Positions 16,528 through 25,838 of a stretch of 64,000 nt of DNA are shown piece after piece. The DNA is taken from positions 29,692 through 93,691 of the forward strand of contig JBJMGV010000039.1 of NCBI GenBank assembly GCA_045807725.1. Direction: 5' to 3'. The notes below the pieces were generated by a model. The model did no database searches. It was given only the letters and a program-made list of their open reading frames with translations, and was not told where the DNA came from. The position numbers and the translations under genes are program-made. This stretch comes from DATENM01 sp045807725 (GTDB lineage: Bacteria > Acidobacteriota > Blastocatellia > UBA7656). Numbering within the stretch: position 1 is the first letter of the stretch; each line of letters begins with the position of its first letter.

Positions 16528-17166
16528 GTGGATAAGCTATTTTACGGAACCGAGGCGTTTGACGTGCCGGAGTTTGAAGGGCGCAAGGTGATTGATGAAA
16601 TAAGAATGGTGATGTCGGCGTTTGATTGTGTGCTGCCTGATGACGCCGGCATCTACTGTAGCAGCGACATCACCACCGGCAGGCGGTTTTATTTTGACGT
16701 GCTCAAGCCGCACGGCGTTCGTTCGGAAGAAGAGCTGCGCCGTAAAGTCGGAGATGACGAATTCAAAAGGATTCATACGGCGCTCATCCAAGCCAATGTC
16801 GAGCGCGGCGTCACCTTCGCCGAGAAGCTGCGCGAGCGCGGGCTGATTAACGTCGTGACGCCCGGCCCTTTCTTCGCGCGCGGCTTTGACCAGCAGCATT
16901 ACCTCTACCTTTGGGAATGGTTCATCATCAAGAAGACAAAGCAGGTCTGGTTTAATAAGGATTGGCAGTACAGCAACGGCTGTTCATTGGAGTATGCCAT
17001 TGCGATGAAGAAAGGCATCCCTCGCCTGGACTACGAAGGCAGCCCATTAAATCTCGAAGAAGCGATCAACAAAGTCGCCGCCGCCGCCGAGGAGTTGAAA
17101 GCCGAGGGCTTCGCGGTCAACAAGCTGGAAACGAATCTCCGCCGGATGGAAGAGCTATCCGGCTAA
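16528..17166 (+). CDS. nucleoside 2-deoxyribosyltransferase-like (DUF4406-like) protein
   Basis: 212 residues, soluble. The C-terminal half carries NGCSLEYAIAMKKGIP (151-165). This resembles the catalytic-Glu motif (G-x-x-x-E-x-x-x-A...GKP) of the nucleoside deoxyribosyltransferase/DUF4406 fold, with Glu155 in the catalytic position. The N-terminal half is less typical and may be family-specific. GTG at 16528 is favoured by AAGGGAG 6 nt upstream over the TTG at 16483. It is 41 bp upstream of a membrane GAF-like gene and in the same run as a ribonucleotide reductase, suggesting a role in (deoxy)nucleotide sensing or cleavage. The family assignment is tentative. Confidence 0.55.
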   Translation: MDKLFYGTEAFDVPEFEGRKVIDEIRMVMSAFDCVLPDDAGIYCSSDITTGRRFYFDVLKPHGVRSEEELRRKVGDDEFKRIHTALIQANVERGVTFAEKLRERGLINVVTPGPFFARGFDQQHYLYLWEWFIIKKTKQVWFNKDWQYSNGCSLEYAIAMKKGIPRLDYEGSPLNLEEAINKVAAAAEELKAEGFAVNKLETNLRRMEELSG

Positions 17167-17207
17167 CCCTGCTCTGACAAACAAGAGCCTGAACGGAGAA
17201 CAAAGCC

Positions 17208-18941
17208 ATGAGCAAATTCGGGCGCTGGTTCAAGAATGCGGTCGTTGAATCGTTCTTTAGGAATCACGCGGCGGCGATGCCCTATCGCAATTTTATAGGG
17301 TTCCTGCTGGGATTTATTGCCGCGCTCCTGCTGTTGACGAGTTGGACGAGCACGGGCACCAAACCGATCTCGGAAGAGACTGCCGCCTGGATTTTTGTGG
17401 TATTGGTACTGCTCGTCTTCGTGCTTCTGATCATAGTGCGGCCAAACGAAGCGAGTGCGCTTGACCGCTTTGCATGGGGTGTTCTAGCCCTTATTGTCCT
17501 GGGGTTTGGCTTTGGCGCGCTGGCATTCCATTACCGCGACCAGATTGCATGGCCCTGGAATCAGCAAGTGGAGTTTTTGCAAGACCGCGCTACGAGGACG
17601 GCCAGAGTCCTTCTCGAATCGCTGTTTTTACTCGGCATTATCATGGGGTTCTTCGTTGTGCGTAACTGGTCGAAGGAGCAAAAAGACTTTGTGGCCAGCT
17701 TGACCGCCGTGCTTGGCGGGGCCTTTGTTGCCGCCATCACCGAAAAACTTGATAACGGGCCGCCGCTGAAAGATTCCTTTACGGCTTACGCGCTTGGCTT
17801 CACGCTGTCGGGCGCGCTCAATTTGATCGCCGCCGCCCGGCTGACGGCCAATTATACGAATCGGAGAACCATCACCAGCCGCGCCATACTGGACTTTCTC
17901 TATGGCAGCGAACGCGCCAAAATTATTGACGGCTATTTTCTGGCGCATTTCAAAGAAGACCCCGACTACGCGAAGGAATGGCTGATTGAAACGCTGATTC
18001 GGTTTGCGAACTTCACGAAGGCCCGCTTCGCTCAGCGTATGGAGAATAGGCGAAAGGAAAGAATCGCCCAGAGGACCCGGCAGTTGAAACAGGCCTGCAA
18101 AGACCTCGAGGAAACCAACGAACAATATGAGGCGAAGCAAGCGGAACGACAGGCCGCTGCGGAAGGAAGTCCTGAAGCAGGCCGCTTGAACGAAGAGATT
18201 CAAGCACTCGACCAACTGCGGCAGATGTTGCAGGCCCTCTGTAGCGATTACCGCCCGCGCGATAATACGCAGTGTGGTAACGGCGAACGGTATTATCGAC
18301 TGGTGAGAATCGAGAATGAAATACAGGATGCCGATAATCCGCCGGCTGACGATGGTGACCGAAGATACAAGGTGCTTTACCGCCCGGTTGAGGCAATCAG
18401 CGCCGATATGTTTCGCGTCGGCATCTCTGTGCGCTGGCAGGATACGCTTGAATATATCGTTGCTCCCGGTGAATACAAAGGCTCATTCCCGCTCATAGGC
18501 AGTGTGTCCGGGCTGGCTTTGCTGGTGCGGCAAACGATTGTCATGGAAAGAGACCGCTTCAAGCAGTTCCGTTCTAAAGACTACGCGCAAGGCATTACGC
18601 CAGAAAAGGTGGATCAGAAGCGGGGCTTCGATGAAATCCATTTTCTCTCTTACATCTCGGTGCCGGTCGTCAGCCGGCTCGGCGGGATGTCGGAAAACGC
18701 AATCGGTATTCTGAACATGGACACCCAACTCTTCCTGGCGACCGATGCGGAATTGGCTACAGGCAAAGCGGTGGAGGAGCCGGAAGTCTATTCGTCAACT
18801 CTCAGCCGAAGGGAGTTGACGACCTTTGCCCGGCAGCTTTATGAGGAGAATGATAAAGATATACAATATCTTGAGGGGGTCGCTAACATCATCGTGCCGG
18901 TGCTGGAACTTTATCTGAAGTGTCGCATCGGGGCGACCTAA
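17208..18941 (+). CDS. polytopic membrane protein with coiled coil and GAF-like domain, novel architecture
   Basis: 577 residues. Predicted membrane segments at about 29-45, 58-78, 88-107, 133-151, 161-177 and 191-211, then a charged helical/coiled-coil region (about 255-345). A C-terminal alpha/beta domain (about 365-545) follows, with SVSGLALLVRQTIVMERD, ISVPVVSRL and GILNMDT, the pattern of a GAF ligand-binding domain. No kinase, cyclase or other output domain follows. The membrane part could be the output, for example a pore, or the sensor. GGAG lies 9 nt before the ATG. It sits between the deoxyribosyltransferase-like gene and nrdJ (9-bp gap). Function unknown. Confidence 0.75.
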   Translation: MSKFGRWFKNAVVESFFRNHAAAMPYRNFIGFLLGFIAALLLLTSWTSTGTKPISEETAAWIFVVLVLLVFVLLIIVRPNEASALDRFAWGVLALIVLGFGFGALAFHYRDQIAWPWNQQVEFLQDRATRTARVLLESLFLLGIIMGFFVVRNWSKEQKDFVASLTAVLGGAFVAAITEKLDNGPPLKDSFTAYALGFTLSGALNLIAAARLTANYTNRRTITSRAILDFLYGSERAKIIDGYFLAHFKEDPDYAKEWLIETLIRFANFTKARFAQRMENRRKERIAQRTRQLKQACKDLEETNEQYEAKQAERQAAAEGSPEAGRLNEEIQALDQLRQMLQALCSDYRPRDNTQCGNGERYYRLVRIENEIQDADNPPADDGDRRYKVLYRPVEAISADMFRVGISVRWQDTLEYIVAPGEYKGSFPLIGSVSGLALLVRQTIVMERDRFKQFRSKDYAQGITPEKVDQKRGFDEIHFLSYISVPVVSRLGGMSENAIGILNMDTQLFLATDAELATGKAVEEPEVYSSTLSRRELTTFARQLYEENDKDIQYLEGVANIIVPVLELYLKCRIGAT

Positions 18942-18950
18942 GAGGGAGGA

Positions 18951-20828
18951 ATGGCCATCAACGTCACCGACAATGCGCGGCGCGTCCTGGAGAAGCGCAT
19001 TCTCGCGCGCGACCATCAGGGCCGCATCGCCGAGACGCCCGAAGAGATGTTTCGCCGCGTCGCCCGCAGCATCGCCGCTGCCGACCTTGAATACGCCAGC
19101 GCCGAAGAGGTCGCGGCTACCGAAGCGGCCTTCTTCGAGGTGATGGCGCGGCTCGAATTCCTGCCCAACTCGCCCACCTTGATGAACGCCGGGCGCAACC
19201 TCGCTCAACTCTCGGCCTGCTTCGTGCTGCCGGTCGAAGACTCGATGGAGTCCATCTTCAACAGCCTGCGCGACACCGCCCTGATTCAGAAGAGCGGCGG
19301 CGGCACGGGCTTCTCCTTCTCGCGCCTGCGCCCGAAAGAGGACGTGATCGAGAGCACGCACGGCCAGTCGAGCGGCCCCGTCTCGTTCATGCGCCTATAT
19401 AATTACGCCACAGAGATCACCCGGCTGGGCGGCAAGCGGGCCGGCGCTAATATGGCGATTCTGCGCGTTGACCATCCCGACATTGAAGAGTTCATCACGG
19501 CCAAGACCAACCCGCTCGAACTGAACACCTTCAATATCTCTGTCGCCATCACCGACGAGTTCATGCGGCGGCTGAAGGCCGGCGAGGCTTACGACCTGAT
19601 CAACCCGCGCACGGGCCGCGTGGCCGATCAGCTCGACGCGCACCGAGTCTTCGCGGCGATCACCGAATCGGCCTGGCGCAATGGCGAGCCGGGCGTCATC
19701 TTCATTGACCGCATCAACCGGGACAACCCGACTCCTGAACTCGGCCAGATAGAGAGCACCAACCCGTGCGGCGAGCAACCGCTGCTGCCTTACGAGTCCT
19801 GCGTGCTTGGCTCGATCAACCTCGCGCGCTTCTATCGTGACGGCGGCATAGATTCCGAACGCCTGCGGCAGGTCGTGGCGCTCGGCGTTCACTTCCTCGA
19901 CAATATCATCGCGGCCAGCGAATTTCCGGTGCCGCAGATCGCGCAGATGACGCGGCTCAATCGCAAGATCGGTCTGGGTGTGATGGGCTGGGCCGACCTG
20001 CTGATTCAACTCGGCGTCCCTTACAATTCTGAGCGCGCCGTCGCGCTCGGCGAAGAAGTAATGAGCCTGATCTCTCGTGAAGCGACGCAAGCGTCGGTTG
20101 CGCTGGCACAGCAGCGCGGGCCATTCCCGCGCTGGTTTCAAGAGGCGATCTACCGCGACAGTAACACCCCGCCGCGCCGCAACGCGACGGTGACGACCGT
20201 CGCGCCGACCGGCACGATCAGCCTGATCGCTGATTGTTCAAGCGGCATCGAGCCGGTCTACGCCATCGTCTATCGCCGCCTGTCGTTCGGCGATGAGCGC
20301 ATGCGGTTCGTGCACCCGCTGTTTGAGCAGTACGCCCAGGCGCATGGCTTTTATAGCAAGGGCCTGATGCAACGCATCGCCGAGGGCGGTTCGCTTGAGG
20401 GTATCGCGGAAGTGCCTGAGCATGCCCGCCGGCTTTTCGTGACCACTCACGAGATTGAGCCGGAATGGCACGTCCGCATGCAGGCGGCCTTTCAGCGCCA
20501 CATTGACGCCGCCGTTTCCAAAACGATCAACTTCCCGCACCAGGCAACGGTCGAAGAGGTCAGGCAGTCCTACTTGCTTGCTTATGAACTGGGCTGCAAG
20601 GGGATTACCGTCTACCGTGACGGCTCGCGCGAACAGCAGGTGTTGAGTGCGGTGGCGGAAGAGGCGCAAGCGCCGTCTGTGCCGATGGCTGCCGCGCCAT
20701 CGGCAGCCGCGCGTGATGAGAATCAATTCCTCGCCGGCAACCGCTGCCCGGATTGCGGCGAGACCTTACAGCACAATGGCGGCTGTCTCTACTGTTCGTG
20801 TGGTTATTCGGTCTGTGTGCAGACCTGA
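18951..20828 (+). CDS. nrdJ: adenosylcobalamin-dependent (class II) ribonucleotide reductase
   Basis: 625 residues. Conserved blocks: LSACFVLPVEDS (redox Cys), SGGGTGFSFSRLRP, NPCGEQPLLPYESC (thiyl-radical Cys and second redox Cys), APTGTISLIADCSSGIEP, and a C-terminal zinc-ribbon-like RCPDCGE...YCSCGYSVC tail that can re-reduce the active site. It makes deoxyribonucleotides with B12 and without oxygen. The first ATG has GGGAGGA directly before it, so the ribosome-binding distance is short. It is 9 bp downstream of the membrane GAF-like gene, hence probably cotranscribed with it. Convergent with the epimerase downstream. Confidence 0.93.
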   Translation: MAINVTDNARRVLEKRILARDHQGRIAETPEEMFRRVARSIAAADLEYASAEEVAATEAAFFEVMARLEFLPNSPTLMNAGRNLAQLSACFVLPVEDSMESIFNSLRDTALIQKSGGGTGFSFSRLRPKEDVIESTHGQSSGPVSFMRLYNYATEITRLGGKRAGANMAILRVDHPDIEEFITAKTNPLELNTFNISVAITDEFMRRLKAGEAYDLINPRTGRVADQLDAHRVFAAITESAWRNGEPGVIFIDRINRDNPTPELGQIESTNPCGEQPLLPYESCVLGSINLARFYRDGGIDSERLRQVVALGVHFLDNIIAASEFPVPQIAQMTRLNRKIGLGVMGWADLLIQLGVPYNSERAVALGEEVMSLISREATQASVALAQQRGPFPRWFQEAIYRDSNTPPRRNATVTTVAPTGTISLIADCSSGIEPVYAIVYRRLSFGDERMRFVHPLFEQYAQAHGFYSKGLMQRIAEGGSLEGIAEVPEHARRLFVTTHEIEPEWHVRMQAAFQRHIDAAVSKTINFPHQATVEEVRQSYLLAYELGCKGITVYRDGSREQQVLSAVAEEAQAPSVPMAAAPSAAARDENQFLAGNRCPDCGETLQHNGGCLYCSCGYSVCVQT

Positions 20829-20856
20829 AGGGGCATGACGCGGTCGCCGGCTGCGC

Positions 20857-21804
20857 TCAGGCTGTCGGTTGTTTGCCGTACCACGCGACGGTGTGGCGCA
20901 AGCCTTCGTCGAAATCTACCTTGATGCGATAGCCGAAGCCTTGCGCGGCGGCTTCGATTGATGCCTGCGAATCGCGCACGTCGCCGCGCCGCGCCTCTTC
21001 GTGAATCGGCTCAATCGCGCTGCCGGTGATCTCTTTCAACTTGCTCAACAACTCAAGCAACGTATAGCGCCCGCCGCAGGCGACGTTGAAGGCGCTGCCG
21101 GCGATGCCTTCGGCTTCCGATGCCAGCAAGTTCGCTTCGACGACGTTCTCGACATAAGTGAAATCGCGCGACTGCTGGCCGTCGCCGAAGATCACGGGCC
21201 GGCGGCCTTCAAACAGCGCCGTTACGAAGCGCGGAATCACCGCCGCGTATTGCGATTCGGGGTCTTGTCGCGGCCCGAAGATGTTGAAGTAACGCAAGGC
21301 CACCGCCTCAAATCCATAAACCTTGTTGAAGACGCTGATGTAATGTTCGCCCGCAAGCTTTGACAGCGCGTAAGGCGACAGCGGCTGCGGCGTGATGCCT
21401 TCGTGCTTGGGCAGCGTCGGCGTCTCGCCGTAGACCGACGAGCTTGAGGCGGCGACGACGCGGCGCACGCCTGCGTCACGCGCGGCGAGCAGAACGTTGA
21501 GCGTGCCGGTGATGTTGACATCGTGCGTGGTCACGGGGTCAGCGACCGAGCGCGGCACAGAGCCGAGCGCCGCTTCGTGAAAAACGATCTCGACGCCGCG
21601 CATCGCGTCGGCTACTGTGCGCGTGTCGCGGATGTCGCCGCGTATCACTTCGATGTCGCCCTTGAACGGTTCGAGGTTCGCTTCCTTGCCGGCGAAAAAG
21701 TTGTCGAGCACGCGCACGCGATGGCCGTCGCGGACCAGCCGTTCGCAGATGTGGCTGCCGATGAAGCCCGCGCCGCCCGTAACCAGATAGAGTCGTTTCG
21801 CCAT
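20857..21804 (-). CDS. NAD-dependent sugar-nucleotide epimerase (extended SDR)
   Basis: 315 residues. VTGGAGFIGSHI at the N-terminus, cofactor-binding VLDNFFAGK, DIRD, and catalytic SPYALSKLAGEHY. It resembles UDP-glucose/UDP-GlcNAc 4-epimerases. ATG at 21804 follows GAGGAGG closely; TTG at 21819 is an alternative. It lies 99 bp downstream of a carbamoyltransferase gene on the same strand and probably serves the same surface-glycan or natural-product pathway. It is paralogous to the SDR at 3.2-4.2 kb. Confidence 0.88.
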   Translation of the reverse strand: MAKRLYLVTGGAGFIGSHICERLVRDGHRVRVLDNFFAGKEANLEPFKGDIEVIRGDIRDTRTVADAMRGVEIVFHEAALGSVPRSVADPVTTHDVNITGTLNVLLAARDAGVRRVVAASSSSVYGETPTLPKHEGITPQPLSPYALSKLAGEHYISVFNKVYGFEAVALRYFNIFGPRQDPESQYAAVIPRFVTALFEGRRPVIFGDGQQSRDFTYVENVVEANLLASEAEGIAGSAFNVACGGRYTLLELLSKLKEITGSAIEPIHEEARRGDVRDSQASIEAAAQGFGYRIKVDFDEGLRHTVAWYGKQPTA

Positions 21805-21903
21805 GTTCCTCCTCGCCAATCAACGCGATGGCAGTCGATTGATTCCTACATAATGAAACGATGAATAGTGGCAGGATTTCAAAATCAGCCGCGCTCTCAG
21901 GCC

Positions 21904-23634
21904 CTATTTCTTGATCAGAAAGTTGCCGATGGCGAGGCAATCAATGCCTGAGCAGTAAAAGCCGCGCACGGCTTCGCGCGGCGTCGAGACGACCGGCTCA
22001 CCGAAAAGATTGAATGAGGTGTTGAGCAGCACAGGCACGCCGGTTATCTCGCCGAACTTCATCAGCAGCTTCCAGAAGCCGGGGTTGGTCTTGCGATTGA
22101 CGCTGTGGACGCGCACCAGATTATGACCAAAGACTGCCGCAGGGATCAACGCCCGCTTCTCTTCACGAATGCGGCTGACGCCTTGCAGGAATTCGGTGAG
22201 CGCGCTCGGCTCGAAGAATTCGTCGGCGCGCTCTTCGGGAACCGACGCCGAGAAGGGGCGGTAATCTTCGCGCCGCTTGATGTAGATGTTCAGGTTGTCG
22301 CGCATCATTTCAGAAGTCGGCGACGCCAGGATGCTGCGTGCGCCAAGCGCGCGCGGCCCGAATTCCATCGCGCCGCGAAACCAGCCCGTGATGCGGCCCT
22401 GCCCAAGCAACCGCGCCACCTCCGCGATCAGCTTGTCTTCGGTCAAAAAGTATTCGTAAGCCAGCTTACAATTGTCGAGCACGCTCTTGATCTCGTCGTC
22501 GCTGGTCTGCGGCCCAAGAAAAGCGTGCTCCATCTGGTAGACGCGCTCGCGGTTGCCGAGCAGTTGATGATGGACGTAGAGCGCTGCGCCGAGCGACGCG
22601 CCGGCATTGCCCGCCGCCGGCTGCACGAAGATGCGGCGGAAACCGGCGCGGCGTTCGAGCGCCGCATTGGCGAGGCTGTTGAGCGCGACGCCGCCGGCCA
22701 GGCAAAGGCTTTCTTCGCCGGTCGCTTCGCGGTGGCGCGCGGCGATGCGGCAGAGAACGTCTTCGATGTGCGCTTGCAGGCTGGCAGCGAGATTGCGATG
22801 CGTCGCCGTCAGCGCATCACCCGCCGCGCGCGGCTTAATTCCGGCGCGCTCGAAAAATTTCTCTGATAACAAGGTGACGCCGCGCGTGGCAATCTCAAAG
22901 AATGCTTGATTCAAGACCGGCAGCCCGTTGTCGTCTACCGCGAGCAGATCGTTGAACAGATCGGCGAACGTGTTTTCGCCGGTCGGCGCGAGCCACATCG
23001 GCTTATGAAAGTCGCCTTCATAATCGAATCCGAGCGCGGCAGTGACGGCGTTATAAACCAAGCCAATCGAGTTGGGGAAGTGCGCTTCGGCGTTGAGCCG
23101 CAGCTCGTGCCCGATGCCGATCATCAGCGCGGTCGTCGTCATATCGCCGCGATGATCAGCGGAGATGACGGCGGCGCGCTCGAATCCCGACGCGTAAAAG
23201 GCGCTCGCGCCGTGCGCCAGGTGATGCGGCACGGCAACGAACTTGCCGCTTTCCGATAGCCGTGATTGAATCATCCGGCGCGTGCGCAGTCGTTGCTTCA
23301 GCGCGTTGAGGCTGTCAACGAAATATGGCGGGAAGTCTTCGATGGTTTCGGTGTCTAATGCCTGCGTCGCGTGCGTCGAGCTGAAAGCGATCTCGCGGTG
23401 AAAGAGCTTGTACGGGTCGAGGTAATAAGCGACCGCATCAAGCTGCTCGAAGCGAATGCCGGCGCGGTCGAGGCAGAATTGAACAGCGCGCTGCGGCAGG
23501 CCGCCGGCATAATTCATCCCGATGTGGCGAATGCGCGCCAGCTTCTCTTCTTCAATGGCGGCGACGACGCGCCCGTTCTGCACCAGCGCGGCAGCGGCGG
23601 CGCGCTCCTGTCCCGATATGCCAAGTATGTTCAT
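21904..23634 (-). CDS. O-carbamoyltransferase, NodU/CmcH family
   Basis: 576 residues, standard length. The N-terminal ASKHA/Kae1-like part has LGISGQERAAAAALV and HHLAHGASAFYASGF (metal-binding histidines). The C-terminal part has GWFRGAMEFGPRALGARSI, KRREDYRPFSASV and LLNTSFNLFGEPVV. Family knowledge: these enzymes make carbamoyladenylate from carbamoyl phosphate and ATP, and carbamoylate a sugar or natural product hydroxyl. ATG at 23634 is the likely start. The neighbouring epimerase suggests a carbamoylated sugar; the acceptor is unknown. Confidence 0.9.
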   Translation of the reverse strand: MNILGISGQERAAAAALVQNGRVVAAIEEEKLARIRHIGMNYAGGLPQRAVQFCLDRAGIRFEQLDAVAYYLDPYKLFHREIAFSSTHATQALDTETIEDFPPYFVDSLNALKQRLRTRRMIQSRLSESGKFVAVPHHLAHGASAFYASGFERAAVISADHRGDMTTTALMIGIGHELRLNAEAHFPNSIGLVYNAVTAALGFDYEGDFHKPMWLAPTGENTFADLFNDLLAVDDNGLPVLNQAFFEIATRGVTLLSEKFFERAGIKPRAAGDALTATHRNLAASLQAHIEDVLCRIAARHREATGEESLCLAGGVALNSLANAALERRAGFRRIFVQPAAGNAGASLGAALYVHHQLLGNRERVYQMEHAFLGPQTSDDEIKSVLDNCKLAYEYFLTEDKLIAEVARLLGQGRITGWFRGAMEFGPRALGARSILASPTSEMMRDNLNIYIKRREDYRPFSASVPEERADEFFEPSALTEFLQGVSRIREEKRALIPAAVFGHNLVRVHSVNRKTNPGFWKLLMKFGEITGVPVLLNTSFNLFGEPVVSTPREAVRGFYCSGIDCLAIGNFLIKK

Positions 23635-23712
23635 TGCGAGTTCCGTCCTCAATCCGAACTCATACGATAAACACCGGCGCGCAGGCTTTCAAGGCAGCAA
23701 TCGAAGAAAAGC

Positions 23713-23803
23713 AACCACCGATGAACACAGATCAACACAGATCAAATGAGAAAACATAAACTTGTTCTTCTCATCTGTGGTTCCCTGTGTTCATCTCTGG
23801 TTC
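23713..23803. repeat. inverted repeat with GATGAACACAG-type arms
   Basis: The left arm (AACCACCGATGAACACAG followed by a second ACACAGATCA unit) faces a right arm whose complement reads GATGAACACAGGGAACCACAG. The arms are imperfect and AT-richer than the surroundings. It sits between potB and the carbamoyltransferase gene. Confidence 0.65.
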
Positions 23804-23809
23804 CATACC

Positions 23810-24664
23810 TCAGGCTAGTTCGTCCGTTTTCAGCCCGGCTTTGAAGGCGATGGCCAGAAGCAGCAACACGGCGGCAGTGAGCAGCAACGACAGCGCCGAG
23901 CCGAACGGTTGATTGAGCTGCGCGAATTGATTCTGAATCAGGTTGCCGATCATCACCGACTTCGCGCCGCCGAGCAGGTCGGGCGTGATGAATGCGCCGA
24001 GCGACGGAATGAAGACCAGCACGATACCGGCGATCAACCCCGGACGCGACAGCGGCAGCGTGATCTTAACGAATGTCCAGAAGCGATTCGCGCCGAGGTC
24101 TTGCGCGGCTTCGAGCAAGCGCGTGTCCAGCCGTTCGAGCGCGACGTAGATCGGCAGGATCATAAACGGCAACTCGCCATAGACCTGCCCGACCAACACG
24201 GCGAAATCATTGTAGAGCAGCTTGAGCGGCTCGTTAATCAATCCCGCGTGCAGCAGCGTTGAGTTGACGACGCCTTCGCTCCGCAGCAACAGCATCCACG
24301 CGTAAGTGCGAATCAAGAAACTCGTCCAGAACGGAATCACGGTCAGCGCCAGCAGCACGCGCTTCCAACGTTCGCCGACGCGCAAGGCGAGATAGTAAGC
24401 GACCGGGTAACTGACAAAGGCGCAGAGCGCGGTCGTTGCCGTCGCAATCCAGATCGTCCGCCAGTAGGCGCGCAGGTAGAGCGGGTCGATGGCGCGCAGA
24501 TAATTGGCCGGCGAGAAATCATAGAGCGTTTTGCCGTATGGGCCGCGCGTCGCCAGGCTGACGATGACGACGATGATGAGCGGCGCAATCAAGAAGGCCA
24601 GCAGCCACAAAACGGCGGGCGTCATCAACCAGCCGCCGCGCGCTTTGGTGTTGGTCGCTTTCAT
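23810..24664 (-). CDS. potB: ABC transporter permease, PotB type
   Basis: 284 residues with about six membrane helices and the permease EAA-like loop LEAAQDLGANRFWTFVKITLPLSRPG. It matches the spermidine/putrescine permease family. ATG at 24664 is assumed. An in-frame TTG/GTG at 24727/24724, just after potA, would add an acidic N-terminus (ESEAESDDESEAEA) encoded by a tandem 24-bp duplication, so the start is uncertain. potC and the binding-protein gene potD are not adjacent, so the transporter is incomplete at this locus. Confidence 0.82.
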   Translation of the reverse strand: MKATNTKARGGWLMTPAVLWLLAFLIAPLIIVVIVSLATRGPYGKTLYDFSPANYLRAIDPLYLRAYWRTIWIATATTALCAFVSYPVAYYLALRVGERWKRVLLALTVIPFWTSFLIRTYAWMLLLRSEGVVNSTLLHAGLINEPLKLLYNDFAVLVGQVYGELPFMILPIYVALERLDTRLLEAAQDLGANRFWTFVKITLPLSRPGLIAGIVLVFIPSLGAFITPDLLGGAKSVMIGNLIQNQFAQLNQPFGSALSLLLTAAVLLLLAIAFKAGLKTDELA

Positions 24665-24734
24665 CGTCGCTTCAGCTTCACTTTCATCATCGCTTTCAGC
24701 TTCACTTTCGCCGGCGCTTGCCACCAAGCGAATC

Positions 24735-25811
24735 TTAGGCGCGAAGAATCACCGCGCTCGACGGTGCCCAACTGACTGTGACCGGCTCTCCCGTGCGCGA
24801 TTGTGATGAATCGAAGGGCTGGTGATTCTGTTCGAGCGCGGTGATGAATTGCCCGCCGTCGAGCGCCACACGCCATTGCGTGCTGTCGCCGAGATAGACC
24901 GCCGATTCAATCTTGCCGCGCAGCGCGTTGTCTGTGTCGCTCGCTGTTAGCTTAATCTTTTCGGGCCGCACCATCAGGCGAACGCGCTCGCCCGCGACCA
25001 CGCCGTTGCTCTGCACGGCAACGTAGGCAGAGGCAATATTGATGATCGAAAGGTGGTCGCGCACTTCGGCGACTGTGCCTTCGATGATGTTCGACATACC
25101 GATGAAAGAGGCGACGAATTCCGTCAAAGGCCGCTCATAAATCTCTTCGGCGCGGCCAACCTGCTCGACGTGGCCGGCGTTCATTACGACGATGCGGTCG
25201 CTCATCGTCAACGCCTCTTCCTGATCGTGCGTGACGTAGATGAAGCTGATGCCGAGCCGACGCTGCAAGCCTTTTAGCTCAAGCTGCATCTGCTTACGCA
25301 ATTTTAGATCGAGCGCCGCGAGCGGTTCATCAAGCAACAACACACGCGGCTCAAGCACCAGCGCACGGGCCAGCGCGACACGTTGTTGTTGCCCGCCGGA
25401 TAACTCCGCAGGCGTGCGCTCGTCGAGTCCGCTCAGGCGAACCATCTCAAGCGCGTTGCCGACGCGGCGGCTGATCTCTTCGCGCGCCACGCGGCGGCGT
25501 TGCAGCCCGAAGGCGACATTGTCAAAGACGTTCAGGTGAGGGAAGAGGGCGTATTGCTGGAAGACGGTTGTTACATCGCGGCGGTAAGGCGGCAGGTCTG
25601 TGACATCACGCTCGCCCAGCCGCACGCGCCCGCTGTCGGGTGTGGCAAAGCCGGCGATCATTCTCAGCAGCGTCGTCTTGCCACAACCCGACGGGCCGAG
25701 CAGGGTGAGGAATTCGCCGCGCCGTATGCCAAGCGTCACTCTGTCTACGGCGGTCATATCGCCGAAGCGCTTGGTCACGTTGTCTATCTCGACTTCGTAA
25801 GCGTCGTCCAT
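24735..25811 (-). CDS. potA: ABC transporter ATPase, PotA type
   Basis: 358 residues. Walker A GPSGCGKTT, Q-loop FQQYALFPHL, signature ELSGGQQQRVALARAL, Walker B VLLLDEPLAALD, H-loop VTHDQEEAL, and a C-terminal TOBE-type region from about 270 (VRPEKIKL). The full length and TOBE domain fit PotA-type importers of polyamines or related solutes. It is 70 bp upstream of the chosen potB start and 27 bp downstream of ligA on the same strand. Confidence 0.9.
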   Translation of the reverse strand: MDDAYEVEIDNVTKRFGDMTAVDRVTLGIRRGEFLTLLGPSGCGKTTLLRMIAGFATPDSGRVRLGERDVTDLPPYRRDVTTVFQQYALFPHLNVFDNVAFGLQRRRVAREEISRRVGNALEMVRLSGLDERTPAELSGGQQQRVALARALVLEPRVLLLDEPLAALDLKLRKQMQLELKGLQRRLGISFIYVTHDQEEALTMSDRIVVMNAGHVEQVGRAEEIYERPLTEFVASFIGMSNIIEGTVAEVRDHLSIINIASAYVAVQSNGVVAGERVRLMVRPEKIKLTASDTDNALRGKIESAVYLGDSTQWRVALDGGQFITALEQNHQPFDSSQSRTGEPVTVSWAPSSAVILRA

Positions 25812-25838
25812 TTTCGCCGCGCCTTCACTGCCAAACTA

